NCBI RefSeq assembly: GCF_000179555.1
Contig: NZ_AECZ01000013.1
Coordinates: 59,136 to 123,135 of the forward strand
DNA from: Solidesulfovibrio fructosivorans JJ]
Lineage (GTDB): Bacteria > Desulfobacterota > Desulfovibrionia > Desulfovibrionales > Desulfovibrionaceae
Direction of reading: 5' to 3'
Length of the DNA: 64,000 nucleotides
Part shown: piece after piece, positions 47,151 to 55,189 of the stretch
How positions within the stretch are numbered: position 1 is the stretch's first letter
How the letters are laid out: the number at the start of each line of letters is the position of its first letter
Notes under the pieces: generated by a model
The model's database searches: none
What the model was told of the DNA's origin: nothing
The model's input: only the letters and a program-made list of their open reading frames with translations
Made by a program: the position numbers and the translations under genes

Positions 47151-47843
47151 TTAATCCTTTTTGGCTTCGAATCCCGGCAGTTCCAGGCGCTTTTCCACCG
47201 AGCGCAGCACCAGCGTGGCCACGGTCACCAGCGCCAGATAATAGACGCCGACCACCACGAAAACCTCGGTGTTGCGAAAGGTGGCCTTGGCCAGGCTTCT
47301 GCCCATGCCGGTCAGGTCGCTGACCGTGATGATGGAGGCGAGCGAGGAATACTTGATGAGGTAGATGATCTCGTTGCCGCAGCCGGGCAGGGCCCGGCGG
47401 AAGGCCTGGGGCAGGACGACGGAGGTGATGGTGGTAAACGGCGTCATGCCGAGGGCCTGGGCGGCGCGCAGCTGGCCCCGCTTGATGGAGAGCAGCCCGC
47501 CCCGGATGTATTCGGACTGGTAGGCCCCGCTGCAAAGCGCGAATCCGATGATCGAGGCCCACATGGGCGACAGGATGCAGCGCCAGCCGCCAATGGAGAC
47601 GTAGGGCAGGGCGAAGTACCAGAAATAGAGCTGCACCACCAGCGGCGTGCCGCGAAAAAGGGACACGTACCACTCGAGGACCCGCACCAGCGGCCGGGGG
47701 CCGTAGACCCGGGCCGTGCCCACGGACACGCCGATGGCCACGCCTAAAAGCGACGAGGGGATGATGAGGAGGATGCTCGTCCACAGGCCCGCATTGAGCG
47801 CCGGGATGATGCGGCTGACCGCGAAATGATAAAAGCTGTCCAT
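47151..47843 (-). CDS. Polar amino-acid ABC transporter permease
   Basis: The 230-residue inner-membrane protein has about five helices and the HisM/GlnP-type motifs FRGTPLVVQLYFWYF, SGAYQSEYIRGGLLSI and the EAA loop GQLRAAQALGMTPFTTITSVVLPQA, read here across several helices. The ATG at 47843 is used because upstream residues are Pro/Ser-rich. It belongs with the ATPase (four bases upstream), second permease and binding protein. Substrate is a polar or acidic amino acid. Confidence 0.9.
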   Translation of the reverse strand: MDSFYHFAVSRIIPALNAGLWTSILLIIPSSLLGVAIGVSVGTARVYGPRPLVRVLEWYVSLFRGTPLVVQLYFWYFALPYVSIGGWRCILSPMWASIIGFALCSGAYQSEYIRGGLLSIKRGQLRAAQALGMTPFTTITSVVLPQAFRRALPGCGNEIIYLIKYSSLASIITVSDLTGMGRSLAKATFRNTEVFVVVGVYYLALVTVATLVLRSVEKRLELPGFEAKKD

Positions 47844-47847
47844 GGCG

Positions 47848-48633
47848 TCAGACGGCCGGGGAGGCGAGTTCGCAGGTGGCTTCGCCGGCAAGTTCGCTGA
47901 GCTTGGCGCAAAACGACTGGGTGCGGCTGCCCGAGCCATGGGCGAGCAGCACCGAAGGCGCGCCGCGCTCCACGATGCGCCCCTGTTCCATGAAGAGGAA
48001 CTCGTCGGCCAGGGCGGCCGAAAAACTGATCTGGTGCGTGGCCATGATCATGGTCATGCCCTCGTCGGCCAGGTCCCGGATGACCGTGAGCACCTCGCCG
48101 ATAAGCTCCGGATCGAGGGCCGACGTGGGCTCGTCGAGAAGCAGCACCTTGGGGTCGAGGGCGAGCGCCCGGGCCACGGACACCCGCTGCTTCTGGCCGC
48201 CGGAAAGCTGGGCCGGGTAGAGCGAGGGTTTGTCGGCAAGGCCCACCCGGGCCAGTTCCTCCATGGCCCGCGCGGTGGCGGCGCGCTTGTCCATGCCCTT
48301 GACCTTGATCAAGGCCACGCGCACGTTCTCCATGGCGGAGAGGTGGTCGAACAGGTTGAAATCCTGAAAGATCATGCCGACCTGCTGGCGCAGGGCGAGC
48401 AGTTCGCGCTTGCTTTTGCCGTCGATGGTCTTGCCTTCGAGGGTAATGGCGCCGGAGTCGGGCGGGGAGAGGAAGTTGATGCAGGCAAGCAGCGTGGATT
48501 TGCCCGCGCCCGAGGGGCCGATGAGCACCTTGAGTCCGCCCCTTTTGACGGTAAGGGACACGTCGTCGAGGATGCGGTTCCCGCCGATGGTCTTGACGAT
48601 GTTTTCGACGCGCAAAATGGGCTGGTCAACCAT
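47848..48633 (-). CDS. Polar amino-acid ABC transporter ATPase
   Basis: The 261-residue ATPase has Walker A GPSGAGKST, Q-loop GMIFQDFNLFDHL, signature LSGGQKQRVSVARAL and Walker [15 protein letters not shown], all in GlnQ/HisP style. It energises the two permeases encoded on either side. The C-terminus has a short extension after the H-loop (ATHQISF) with RIVERGAPS. Confidence 0.93.
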   Translation of the reverse strand: MVDQPILRVENIVKTIGGNRILDDVSLTVKRGGLKVLIGPSGAGKSTLLACINFLSPPDSGAITLEGKTIDGKSKRELLALRQQVGMIFQDFNLFDHLSAMENVRVALIKVKGMDKRAATARAMEELARVGLADKPSLYPAQLSGGQKQRVSVARALALDPKVLLLDEPTSALDPELIGEVLTVIRDLADEGMTMIMATHQISFSAALADEFLFMEQGRIVERGAPSVLLAHGSGSRTQSFCAKLSELAGEATCELASPAV

Positions 48634-48634
48634 G

Positions 48635-49348
48635 CTACAATGATCCCTGGTGCGCGTATCCGGGGATGCGCACCTTGGCCTCGAGGCGTTTGAGGGCCTT
48701 GATGCCGGCCCAGGTGAGAAAGAAAAAGAGCGCCCCGGCCAAAAGGGAAAGGGGCAGCGGCTGGTGGGTGAGGGCCGCCACCGACCGTGTGCGGGACATG
48801 ACTTCGAGCACGCCTATGGTAAAGGCCAGGGCCGAGTCTTTAAGCAGGATGGAATACTCGTTGGACCAGGCCGGAATGGCCAGGCGCAGCGCCTGGGGCA
48901 GGATGATGGCGCGGATGGCGACGGCGTCGCTCATGCCGAGCGCCCGGGCGGCCTTGAGCTGTCCCGGCGGCAGGCTTTGAATCGCGCCCCGGAAAATCTG
49001 GGACTGGTAGGCGGCGCTGGTCAGGCCCAAAACCAGCACGGCGGACAGAAACCCCGAGGAAAGGGGGAGAAAGGATAGGGCCGGAAGCTGGCTCAGATAG
49101 GCCATGATGCCGAAGTAAAAAAGGTAGAGCTGCACCAGGATGGGGATGCCGCGAAAAAGCCAGATGTAGGCCGAAACGAAACGGCGCATGGGCTTGCCGC
49201 CGTAGACGTGGGCCACGGCCAGGGGAATGCCGAGGAGAAGGCCCAGCGCCATGGCGCCGATGATAAGCCCAGCCGTCCACCAGATGCCGCCCAGGATATA
49301 GGGGAGGGCTTCCCAGATGGCGAGCCCCGCCTTGACGTAACCGTCCAT
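48635..49348 (-). CDS. Polar amino-acid ABC transporter permease (second)
   Basis: The 237-residue permease has about five helices and the motifs FRGIPILVQLYLFYF, SAAYQSQIFRGAIQSL and GQLKAARALGMSDAVAIRAI followed by ILPQALRLAIP. It pairs with the permease at 47151 as a heterodimer. It precedes the ATPase gene by one base. Confidence 0.92.
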   Translation of the reverse strand: MDGYVKAGLAIWEALPYILGGIWWTAGLIIGAMALGLLLGIPLAVAHVYGGKPMRRFVSAYIWLFRGIPILVQLYLFYFGIMAYLSQLPALSFLPLSSGFLSAVLVLGLTSAAYQSQIFRGAIQSLPPGQLKAARALGMSDAVAIRAIILPQALRLAIPAWSNEYSILLKDSALAFTIGVLEVMSRTRSVAALTHQPLPLSLLAGALFFFLTWAGIKALKRLEAKVRIPGYAHQGSL

Positions 49349-49426
49349 GTGTATTTTGTCCGGGAAAGGCGCGCCCGCGCCCGAAGCGGCCCCAAAGGGC
49401 GTCCGGACGCGGGCGGCGCAAACGGA

Positions 49427-50179
49427 TTACAGGCCGTACTTGGCCTTGAGTTCCTTCCAGTAGGGATCGGCCATGAGGAGCTTGAGCCCGTCATTGATCT
49501 TCTTCTGGAATTCCTTGTCTTCCTTGCGCATGGCGTAGCCGTACTTTTCCGGCTTGGCGTCGAAGGTGCCGGCGATCTTGAAGCCGGGGTTCTTCATGAC
49601 TTCCTTGGCGATGGTGCTGTCCATGCCGGAGCCGGCGATGCGGCCGATCTTCACGTCCTCGATGGACAGGTCCGTGGAGTCGTAGGGCACGACCTCGAAC
49701 TTGTAGCCGGGCTTGGTGACCAGCTCTTCAAGCAGCTTGGCCGTGACCGTGCCGCGCTGCACGCCGATCTTCTTGCCGGACTTGAGCATCTCGGCCAGGG
49801 TGGTCTTGTCCTTTTCCGGGACCAGCAGGACCTGGGTGACCTCGTAGTAGGGGATGGAGAAGTCGACTTTCTTGGCGCGCTCGGCCGTGGCGCTCATGCC
49901 CGAGGCGACGATGTCGATTTTTTTGGCCAGAAGCGCCGGGATGATGCCGTCCCAATCCATGGGCTGGTGTTTGACCTTGAAGCCCATTTTCTTGGCGATC
50001 CAGTTGAGCGACTCGACGTCGAAGCCGGTGGGCTTGCCGTCCTTGTCCACGTAGCCGAACGGGGGAAAGCCGAAATCGATGCCGTTGATGTAGACTTTCT
50101 CCTCCGCCGCGGCCAGACCGCCGAAGCACAGGACGAAGACGGCCAGGGCGGCCAGAAGAAGGCCAAGACGCTTGCGCAT
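49427..50179 (-). CDS. Polar amino-acid-binding periplasmic protein
   Basis: The 250-residue precursor has a signal peptide (LGLLLAALAVFVLCFGGLAAAEE) and a type II binding fold with GIDFGFPPFGYVDKDGKPTG, FDVESLNWIAKKMGF and the MDWDGIIPALLAKKIDIVASG strand that in family members contacts the ligand, then KVDFSIPYYEV. It delivers substrate to the downstream permeases. A GGGAG site lies before the ATG at 50179. First gene of the operon; the oxidase at 45787 is its last. Confidence 0.92.
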   Translation of the reverse strand: MRKRLGLLLAALAVFVLCFGGLAAAEEKVYINGIDFGFPPFGYVDKDGKPTGFDVESLNWIAKKMGFKVKHQPMDWDGIIPALLAKKIDIVASGMSATAERAKKVDFSIPYYEVTQVLLVPEKDKTTLAEMLKSGKKIGVQRGTVTAKLLEELVTKPGYKFEVVPYDSTDLSIEDVKIGRIAGSGMDSTIAKEVMKNPGFKIAGTFDAKPEKYGYAMRKEDKEFQKKINDGLKLLMADPYWKELKAKYGL

Positions 50180-50343
50180 GGTACGCTCCCGGGTTGAGGT
50201 GGCAGGTGGGGACCAGGGCCGAAACCGACATGCCGGAACTTCCGGCGTGTACTGACAATGCGGCGCGACGAAACCGTAACCGGATAGCAGAGAAGCCGCC
50301 TGCGGGCAAGGGCGCGGCGGCGGAGAGCGGGCGCGGAAGCGGT

Positions 50344-51261
50344 CTAGACCGTCGTGTCGCCAAGGACTCGGTTGCGACCGGCCTGCTTGGCCGCATAGAG
50401 CATGCGGTCGGCGGCGCCGATGAGCGTTTCGGGCGTCATGCCGGCCTTGGGCGTGAGCGTCGCCGCGCCGAGGCTTACGGTGACCACCTGGGCGGCGCGC
50501 GAATCCTCGTGGCCGAGGTCGAGGTCGATGACGGCGGCGCGCATGGCCTCGGCCAGATGCAGCGCCCCGGGAAGTTCGGTGTGCTCGAGCACCACGGCGA
50601 ATTCCTCGCCGCCGAACCGCGCCACCAGATCGCCGGGGCGGCGCAGGGCGCCGGAAAGCGCTCCCGCCACGGCCCGCAGGCATTCGTCGCCGGCCATGTG
50701 GCCATAGGCGTCGTTGTAGGCCTTGAAGTCGTCGATGTCGGCCATGATCATCGAAAGCGGCGTGTTGCAGCGCAGGGCGTGACGCCAGGCCCGGTTCAGA
50801 TATTCGTCGAAGCGCCGCCGGTTGGGAATGCCGGTCAGCCCGTCGCGCATGGACAGCGTTTCGAGCAGGTCGCCCCGGCGCTTGAGCTCCACGTGGGCGC
50901 GCACCCGGGCCTGCACGATGGGCACGGTGATGGGCTTGGTGATGTAGTCCACCGCCCCGAGGGCCAGCCCCGTCGTCTCGTCGGAAACCTCGTTTTTGGC
51001 GGTGAGGAAGATGACCGGGATATTGCGGGTGGAAAAATCGGCCTTGAGGCGGCGGCAGACCTCATAGCCGTCCATCTCCGGCATGAGGATGTCGAGCAGG
51101 ATGAGGTCCGGGGGGGCGTCGCAGACAAGGTGCAACGCTTCGAATCCGCTTGTGGCGATGCGGACGTCGAATTCGCTGCGCAGCGTTTCGGTCAAAATGG
51201 CCAAGTTCGACGGCGCGTCGTCGACGACCAGAACCGTGGCCGGGGGGACGGGCGTATCCAT
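50344..51261 (-). CDS. Response regulator with GGDEF output (diguanylate cyclase)
   Basis: The 305-residue protein has a receiver domain with acidic pocket DD and phosphoacceptor Asp57 (LILLDILMPEMDG), conserved Thr and Lys (FLTAK, TKP), and a C-terminal GGDEF domain with active site GGEEF (217-221) and an inhibitory site RPGD (208-211), five residues ahead, as in product-inhibited PleD/WspR enzymes. It should make c-di-GMP from two GTP when phosphorylated. No adjacent kinase gene. With the PilZ protein in the window, c-di-GMP signalling is complete in parts. Confidence 0.93.
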   Translation of the reverse strand: MDTPVPPATVLVVDDAPSNLAILTETLRSEFDVRIATSGFEALHLVCDAPPDLILLDILMPEMDGYEVCRRLKADFSTRNIPVIFLTAKNEVSDETTGLALGAVDYITKPITVPIVQARVRAHVELKRRGDLLETLSMRDGLTGIPNRRRFDEYLNRAWRHALRCNTPLSMIMADIDDFKAYNDAYGHMAGDECLRAVAGALSGALRRPGDLVARFGGEEFAVVLEHTELPGALHLAEAMRAAVIDLDLGHEDSRAAQVVTVSLGAATLTPKAGMTPETLIGAADRMLYAAKQAGRNRVLGDTTV

Positions 51262-51328
51262 AGGAAAGGTCTCCGGGAGGGGAAAAGTGGCTATGCTGTA
51301 TCCGTAAGTCGGCCTGAGCGCAAGACCG

Positions 51329-52222
51329 TTATCGGTTTTTCGTTTGAAGCGGCCGCCTGTTGGTCAGCCAAACCCCGGCCAGCACCAGCGTGCCGCCAAG
51401 GGCCAGGGAAGAGGAGAGCGGTTCCCCGAGCAGCAACCAGCCGAGAAAAACCGCCGTCACCGGCACCAGGTTGATGAACACTCCGGCCTTGGTCGGGCCG
51501 ATGGCGCGCACCCCCTCGTAGTACCAGGAAAAACCGAAGCCGGTGGCCAGGACGCCGAAAAAGAGCAGGCAGCCCCAGGCGACCGGGCCGGCCGCGGCCA
51601 CATCCCGAACAAGCCCCGTGGCCAGAGCCGGGGGCAGGAGCATGGCCGCGCCGAGGATGCACGACCAAGTGACCGCGCCGTACGGGGCCACACGCTCCAT
51701 GGCCTTTTTCCCGGCCAGCGTATACGCGGCCCAGGTCAGCACGCAGCCGAAAATGCACACGTCGCCGAAGGAAAGCCCCTGGCGCAAAAGCGCTCCCGGA
51801 TCGCCGCCGGAGACGATGAGCCCCACCCCGGCAAAGGAGACGGCGATGCCGCAGGCCTTGAGCACGGTGAAGCGTTCCTTGAAGAGCAGGGCGGAAAAAA
51901 GCGCCACCACGGCCGGAATCGAGGCCACGATCATGGCCGCCCGCCCGGCCGGCACCGTGCGCAGCCCGGCGAAAAAAAGCGCGTTGTAGGCGAAGATGCC
52001 GGTCGCGGCCAGGAGCAGCAGCCAGGGCAGGGTCTGCCGGGTGAGCTTCGGCACCCGGCCCTCCAGGCGCGCCGTGAGAAAAAAAAGAAAGATGGAGGCG
52101 ATCAGAAACCGCATGAACGCGGCGGAAAAAGGCTCCAGGTATCGCCCGAGGACCCGTCCGGCCACCCACGTGCCGCCCCACAGCACGGCCGAGCCGATCA
52201 GCTTGCAGTAGATGGCGGTCAT
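51329..52222 (-). CDS. EamA/DMT-family transporter
   Basis: The 297-residue protein has ten hydrophobic helices in two five-helix EamA repeats (first starting IGSAVLWGGTWVAGRVLG, second after GLSFGDVCIFGCVLTWAAYT), a typical RhaT/YdcZ-like drug/metabolite transporter. GGAGGAG precedes the ATG at 52222, which overrides an upstream hydrophilic extension. Substrate not predictable; export of an amino acid or metabolite is common for the family. Confidence 0.88.
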   Translation of the reverse strand: MTAIYCKLIGSAVLWGGTWVAGRVLGRYLEPFSAAFMRFLIASIFLFFLTARLEGRVPKLTRQTLPWLLLLAATGIFAYNALFFAGLRTVPAGRAAMIVASIPAVVALFSALLFKERFTVLKACGIAVSFAGVGLIVSGGDPGALLRQGLSFGDVCIFGCVLTWAAYTLAGKKAMERVAPYGAVTWSCILGAAMLLPPALATGLVRDVAAAGPVAWGCLLFFGVLATGFGFSWYYEGVRAIGPTKAGVFINLVPVTAVFLGWLLLGEPLSSSLALGGTLVLAGVWLTNRRPLQTKNR

Positions 52223-52352
52223 TTTTTCTCTCCTCCGGTGGCTTCGGGGCTTTGGCGCGGGGCAGGTCGTGGCACAAAGTCGGGGGAAAGTCATCCGGGC
52301 GTTGTGATGCCCCGGCCTTTCGCGTATCCTGGGACCGGACTCGGAGGCTTTC

Positions 52353-53456
52353 ATGGACGCCATGAATTTCAATTTTCTGTGCGACGAGCCGCCCCCGCCG
52401 AGCGGCGCGTCGGTCGGCATCATCGGAGCAGGCCCGTCGGGGCTGGCGGCGGCCGGCTACCTCTCGTGCCTGGGCCATGCGGTCGAGGTCTACGACAAGA
52501 TGCCCAAGCCCGGCGGGCTGATGCTCTTCGGTATCCCCGGCTACCGCATTCCGCGCGAACGCATCGAGGCCGGCACCCTGCGCATGGCCCGGCGCTACGG
52601 CGTGGTCTTTCACACCCACACGAAAATCTGTTGCAGCGCGCCGCTTTTTGAGGAAGAAGGCGACCATTTCGCCACCGAGGTCAAGGGCCTTGGCGACATG
52701 GTCAAAAAGCACGACGCCATCATGATCGCCACCGGCTCGTGGAAATCGCGCCGGCTGGAGATTCCGGGCGAGGAATTGCCCGGCGTGCTGTCCGGGCTGG
52801 AATTTCTCTTCCCCATCCGGGCCGCCCACTACTGCGCCCCGAACGTCAAGGCCCCGGACGTGGCCGGACGGCGGGTGGTGGTCATCGGGGCCGGGCATTC
52901 GGCCGTGGACGTGGCCCATGGGGCCGCGGCCCTGGGCGCGGCGTCCGTCGACGTGCTCTACCGGCGCGGCCGCGCCGACGCCCCCTGCGGCAGCCTCGAA
53001 ATCGAACGCCTGGAGCGCGCGGGCGTCACCTGGAACGAACGTTGCGTGCCGGTGCGCGTGTCGGGCGAGGAGGCGGTCGCCGGCATCGAATTCACGCGTG
53101 GCGGGGTGGTCGAAAGCCTGCCTGCCGACCTGGTGGTCGCGGCCATCGGCGAGGTGGCGACGCCGCCGTTCGCCAAGGAGCTCGGCCTCGAGTCCGTGCG
53201 TAAGGGCGAGGTGCGCTGGCTCAACATGACGGCCATCGAAAACGTATTCGTGGCCGGCGACGCCTTAACCGGCCCGAGCAAGATCGGCAAAGCCGTCTAT
53301 TCCGGGCTGCGGGCGGCCCGGTCGCTCGGCAACTGGCTGGAACTCAAGGCCCAGAACCGGCAGACGGAATTCGCCGCCGACGAACTTATCAGCCGCGAGG
53401 CCGACCGCTTCCCGGGCGGCGGCTTTCGGGACGCGCCCCGGGTGCGCGGGTTGTAA
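52353..53456 (+). CDS. NAD(P)H-dependent flavoprotein (NfnB/GltD-like)
   Basis: The 367-residue protein has FAD-binding GIIGAGPSGLAAAGYL, a GLMLFGIPGYRIPR motif, then a NAD(P)H-binding VVVIGAGHSAVDVAHG domain and a C-terminal FVAGDALTGPSKIGKAVYSG segment. This is the GltD/NfnB core without the N-terminal ferredoxin-like extension. It is followed by a four-cluster ferredoxin and a TPR protein. A role in ferredoxin-NAD(P)H exchange is plausible; glutamate synthase is unlikely as there is no large subunit nearby. Upstream is the EamA gene on the other strand. Confidence 0.82.
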   Translation: MDAMNFNFLCDEPPPPSGASVGIIGAGPSGLAAAGYLSCLGHAVEVYDKMPKPGGLMLFGIPGYRIPRERIEAGTLRMARRYGVVFHTHTKICCSAPLFEEEGDHFATEVKGLGDMVKKHDAIMIATGSWKSRRLEIPGEELPGVLSGLEFLFPIRAAHYCAPNVKAPDVAGRRVVVIGAGHSAVDVAHGAAALGAASVDVLYRRGRADAPCGSLEIERLERAGVTWNERCVPVRVSGEEAVAGIEFTRGGVVESLPADLVVAAIGEVATPPFAKELGLESVRKGEVRWLNMTAIENVFVAGDALTGPSKIGKAVYSGLRAARSLGNWLELKAQNRQTEFAADELISREADRFPGGGFRDAPRVRGL

Positions 53457-53471
53457 CGGACGGACGTGACC

Positions 53472-54002
53472 ATGACCGCGCGCAAAACGCTTTACATCGA
53501 CTATTCCAAATGCATCGGCTGCGAGACCTGCGAATACGTCTGCCGGTTCGTCCACGACGTGCCGCGCATCCACATGATCCGGGCCGTTTCGGGCCTTATG
53601 GCCCCCCTGTACTGCCGCCACTGCGCCGAGCCCAATTGCGCCAAGGTTTGCAAGCGCGGGGCCATCCGCCGCGACATGGACGGGGCCATGGTGCTTCAGC
53701 CCATGCTCTGCCGGGGCTGTGAGTCGCGCCAGTGCATGCTGGCCTGCCCCTACATGGCCGTTTTCGAAACGGACAAGGGCGTCATGGTGGTCAAATGCGA
53801 CCTGTGCGCCGCCCGCCGGCAGATCGGCCAGGAGCCGGCCTGCGTCCAGATGTGCCCCTGCGGGGCCATCCATTACGTCGCGCCGGAAGATATTTCCCCC
53901 CTGGCATCAGAAGAAGCCCAGGACGCCGAGCAGCGGGTGCTGGCCTGCCTGCGGCCTCCGAAAAAGGCCGAAAATGCCGGCGGAACCGGCCAAACGCCTT
54001 GA
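53472..54002 (+). CDS. Four-cluster ferredoxin-like electron-transfer protein (HydN/CooF type)
   Basis: The 176-residue protein has four Cys groups: CIGCETCEYVC, CRHCAEPNCAKVC, CRGCESRQCMLACP and CDLCAARRQIGQ with CVQMCP, fitting four 4Fe-4S clusters as in HydN, CooF and DmsB-type proteins. The second group lacks the usual Pro after the last Cys (CKRG). An in-frame GTG six bases upstream is an alternative start. It is 15 bp after the flavoprotein, so the two may form an electron-transfer pair, perhaps with a hydrogenase, formate dehydrogenase or CO dehydrogenase encoded elsewhere. Confidence 0.88.
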   Translation: MTARKTLYIDYSKCIGCETCEYVCRFVHDVPRIHMIRAVSGLMAPLYCRHCAEPNCAKVCKRGAIRRDMDGAMVLQPMLCRGCESRQCMLACPYMAVFETDKGVMVVKCDLCAARRQIGQEPACVQMCPCGAIHYVAPEDISPLASEEAQDAEQRVLACLRPPKKAENAGGTGQTP

Positions 54003-54090
54003 CCTCGCCGGAAAAGACCGTCACCCCAGCCGTGCGGCGCAAGCATCAATCGTAACCGGCCGGCAGCGGCCGGCGCGCGGGAGGACAGAC

Positions 54091-54699
54091 GTGCACACAT
54101 CCGAACAAGACGAAACGGCCATCGCCAAGGCCGAAGCCATCCACCAGGCCGCCCTGGAAGCCCTGGAGCGCAAGGAGTTCGATGCCGCTCGGGAAGGTTT
54201 TCTCGCGGCCCTTGAAGCCTTTGTCGCTCTCGAGGATGCCATTGGGCAGGCCATGAGTCAGCATAATCTGGGGCTGACCAGCCAGGAAACAGGGGATCTG
54301 GCCAAGGCACGGGAATGGCTGGAGAAATCCCTGGCCATCAGCGAGAAGGAAGAACTCGAGGGCGGCATCGCCGTCACCAGCCACCAGCTCGGCGTCGTGG
54401 CCCAGATGGCCGAGGATTATCCCAAGGCCGTCGCATGCTACGAACGCGCCCTGGAGCTCGAGGAAAAAACCGGCAACATCGCCGGCGAAGCCAAGACCTG
54501 CCACCAGCTCGGACTCGTCGCCAACTACCAGGGCGACCTGGAAGCCGCCAAGGTCTGGTACTCCCGGGCCGTCGCCATCTTCGAGGACCTCGGCGACAAG
54601 GAAAACGTCGGCAAGACCAACAAACTGCTCGATTTTCTCACCGACTTCGAACGCAAGGGCAGCCACGAAGGCCACTCCGGCCCCTGCGGCCACGCGTAA
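54091..54699 (+). CDS. Tetratricopeptide-repeat protein
   Basis: The 202-residue soluble protein, starting at GTG 54091 behind GGGAGG, has about four TPR motifs (for example QHNLGLTSQETGDLAKAREW, then HQLGVVAQMAEDYPKAVACY and CHQLGLVANYQGDLEAAKVW), ending in a His/Gly-rich tail (GHSGPCGHA) that might bind metal. It follows the flavoprotein-ferredoxin pair by 88 bp; TPR proteins commonly scaffold such complexes. It is directly followed by the composite repeat. Confidence 0.8.
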   Translation: MHTSEQDETAIAKAEAIHQAALEALERKEFDAAREGFLAALEAFVALEDAIGQAMSQHNLGLTSQETGDLAKAREWLEKSLAISEKEELEGGIAVTSHQLGVVAQMAEDYPKAVACYERALELEEKTGNIAGEAKTCHQLGLVANYQGDLEAAKVWYSRAVAIFEDLGDKENVGKTNKLLDFLTDFERKGSHEGHSGPCGHA

Positions 54700-54718
54700 G
54701 CGGTAGGCCGGCTGGCGG

Positions 54719-54966
54719 CTGGGGCTCCGCCCCAGGCCCCGGCAGGGGAGGCGCTGCCTCCCCTGCACCCCACCGCCGGGAGGCCGAAGGCCCCCCGGAC
54801 CCCCCATCCGGTGTGCTTTGGCTGGGCCTAAGGCTTGGCTGGCGGGCCGGAAGGCGAAGTGTCGAGAAGATGGCGGCGGAATTTGTCGGGACGGTGCATG
54901 TCGCTTCGCGACAAGCTCGTCCCGACAAATTCCGCCGCCACCACGCCGGTCGCCCCAGAGGGGCGA
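54719..54966 (+). repeat. Copy B of the composite intergenic repeat
   Basis: Blocks in order: hairpin CTGGGGCTCCGCCCCAG, a GCAGGGGAGGC-type hairpin, a CCGG/CCCCCC block, a spacer, a cruciform (54871-54940) and a CGCCCC-to-GGGGCG end hairpin. Copy A at 1626-1834 has the same order on the minus strand, with the second hairpin missing. Nothing codes between 54700 and 55189. Confidence 0.85.
54871..54940. repeat. Nested cruciform inside copy B
   Basis: Perfect 23-bp arms, TGGCGGCGGAATTTGTCGGG plus ACG (54871-54893) and their reverse complement (54918-54940), separated by 24 bp that itself contains TGTCGC-TTC-GCGACA (54899-54913). The copy A equivalent at 1650-1720 has mismatches in the outer arms but keeps the inner hairpin. 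Confidence 0.9.
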
Positions 54967-55085
54967 CATTCAGAGAAAAAATCCTCTTTTCAAATGCGGC
55001 GCTTCGCCGCCGGGCCGATTGCGGCAACAAACATTCGGCTTCCCGCCGCCCGACCACTCCCCCACCCCATCAACCCAACCCGGAA

Positions 55086-55177
55086 AAGGGGGGACCGGGG
55101 GGCATCAAGCCCCCCGGCGGAGAGGTGCAGGAGAGGCGGAGCCTCTCCTGCCAGGGTCTGGGGCGGAGCCCCAGCCA
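55086..55177 (-). repeat. Right terminal inverted arm of the 54.7-55.2 kb element
   Basis: Read on the minus strand: CTGGGGCTCCGCCCCAG, then CCTGGCAGGAGAGGC with its hairpin partner GCCTCTCCTGC, then CCGCCGGGGGGC and GCCCCCCGGTCCCCCC. This repeats the first 85 or so bases of copy B in the same order with about a dozen differences. With 54719 as the left end this makes a 459-bp element with long terminal inverted repeats. Confidence 0.8.
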
Positions 55178-55189
55178 GTAGTGAGCGCC

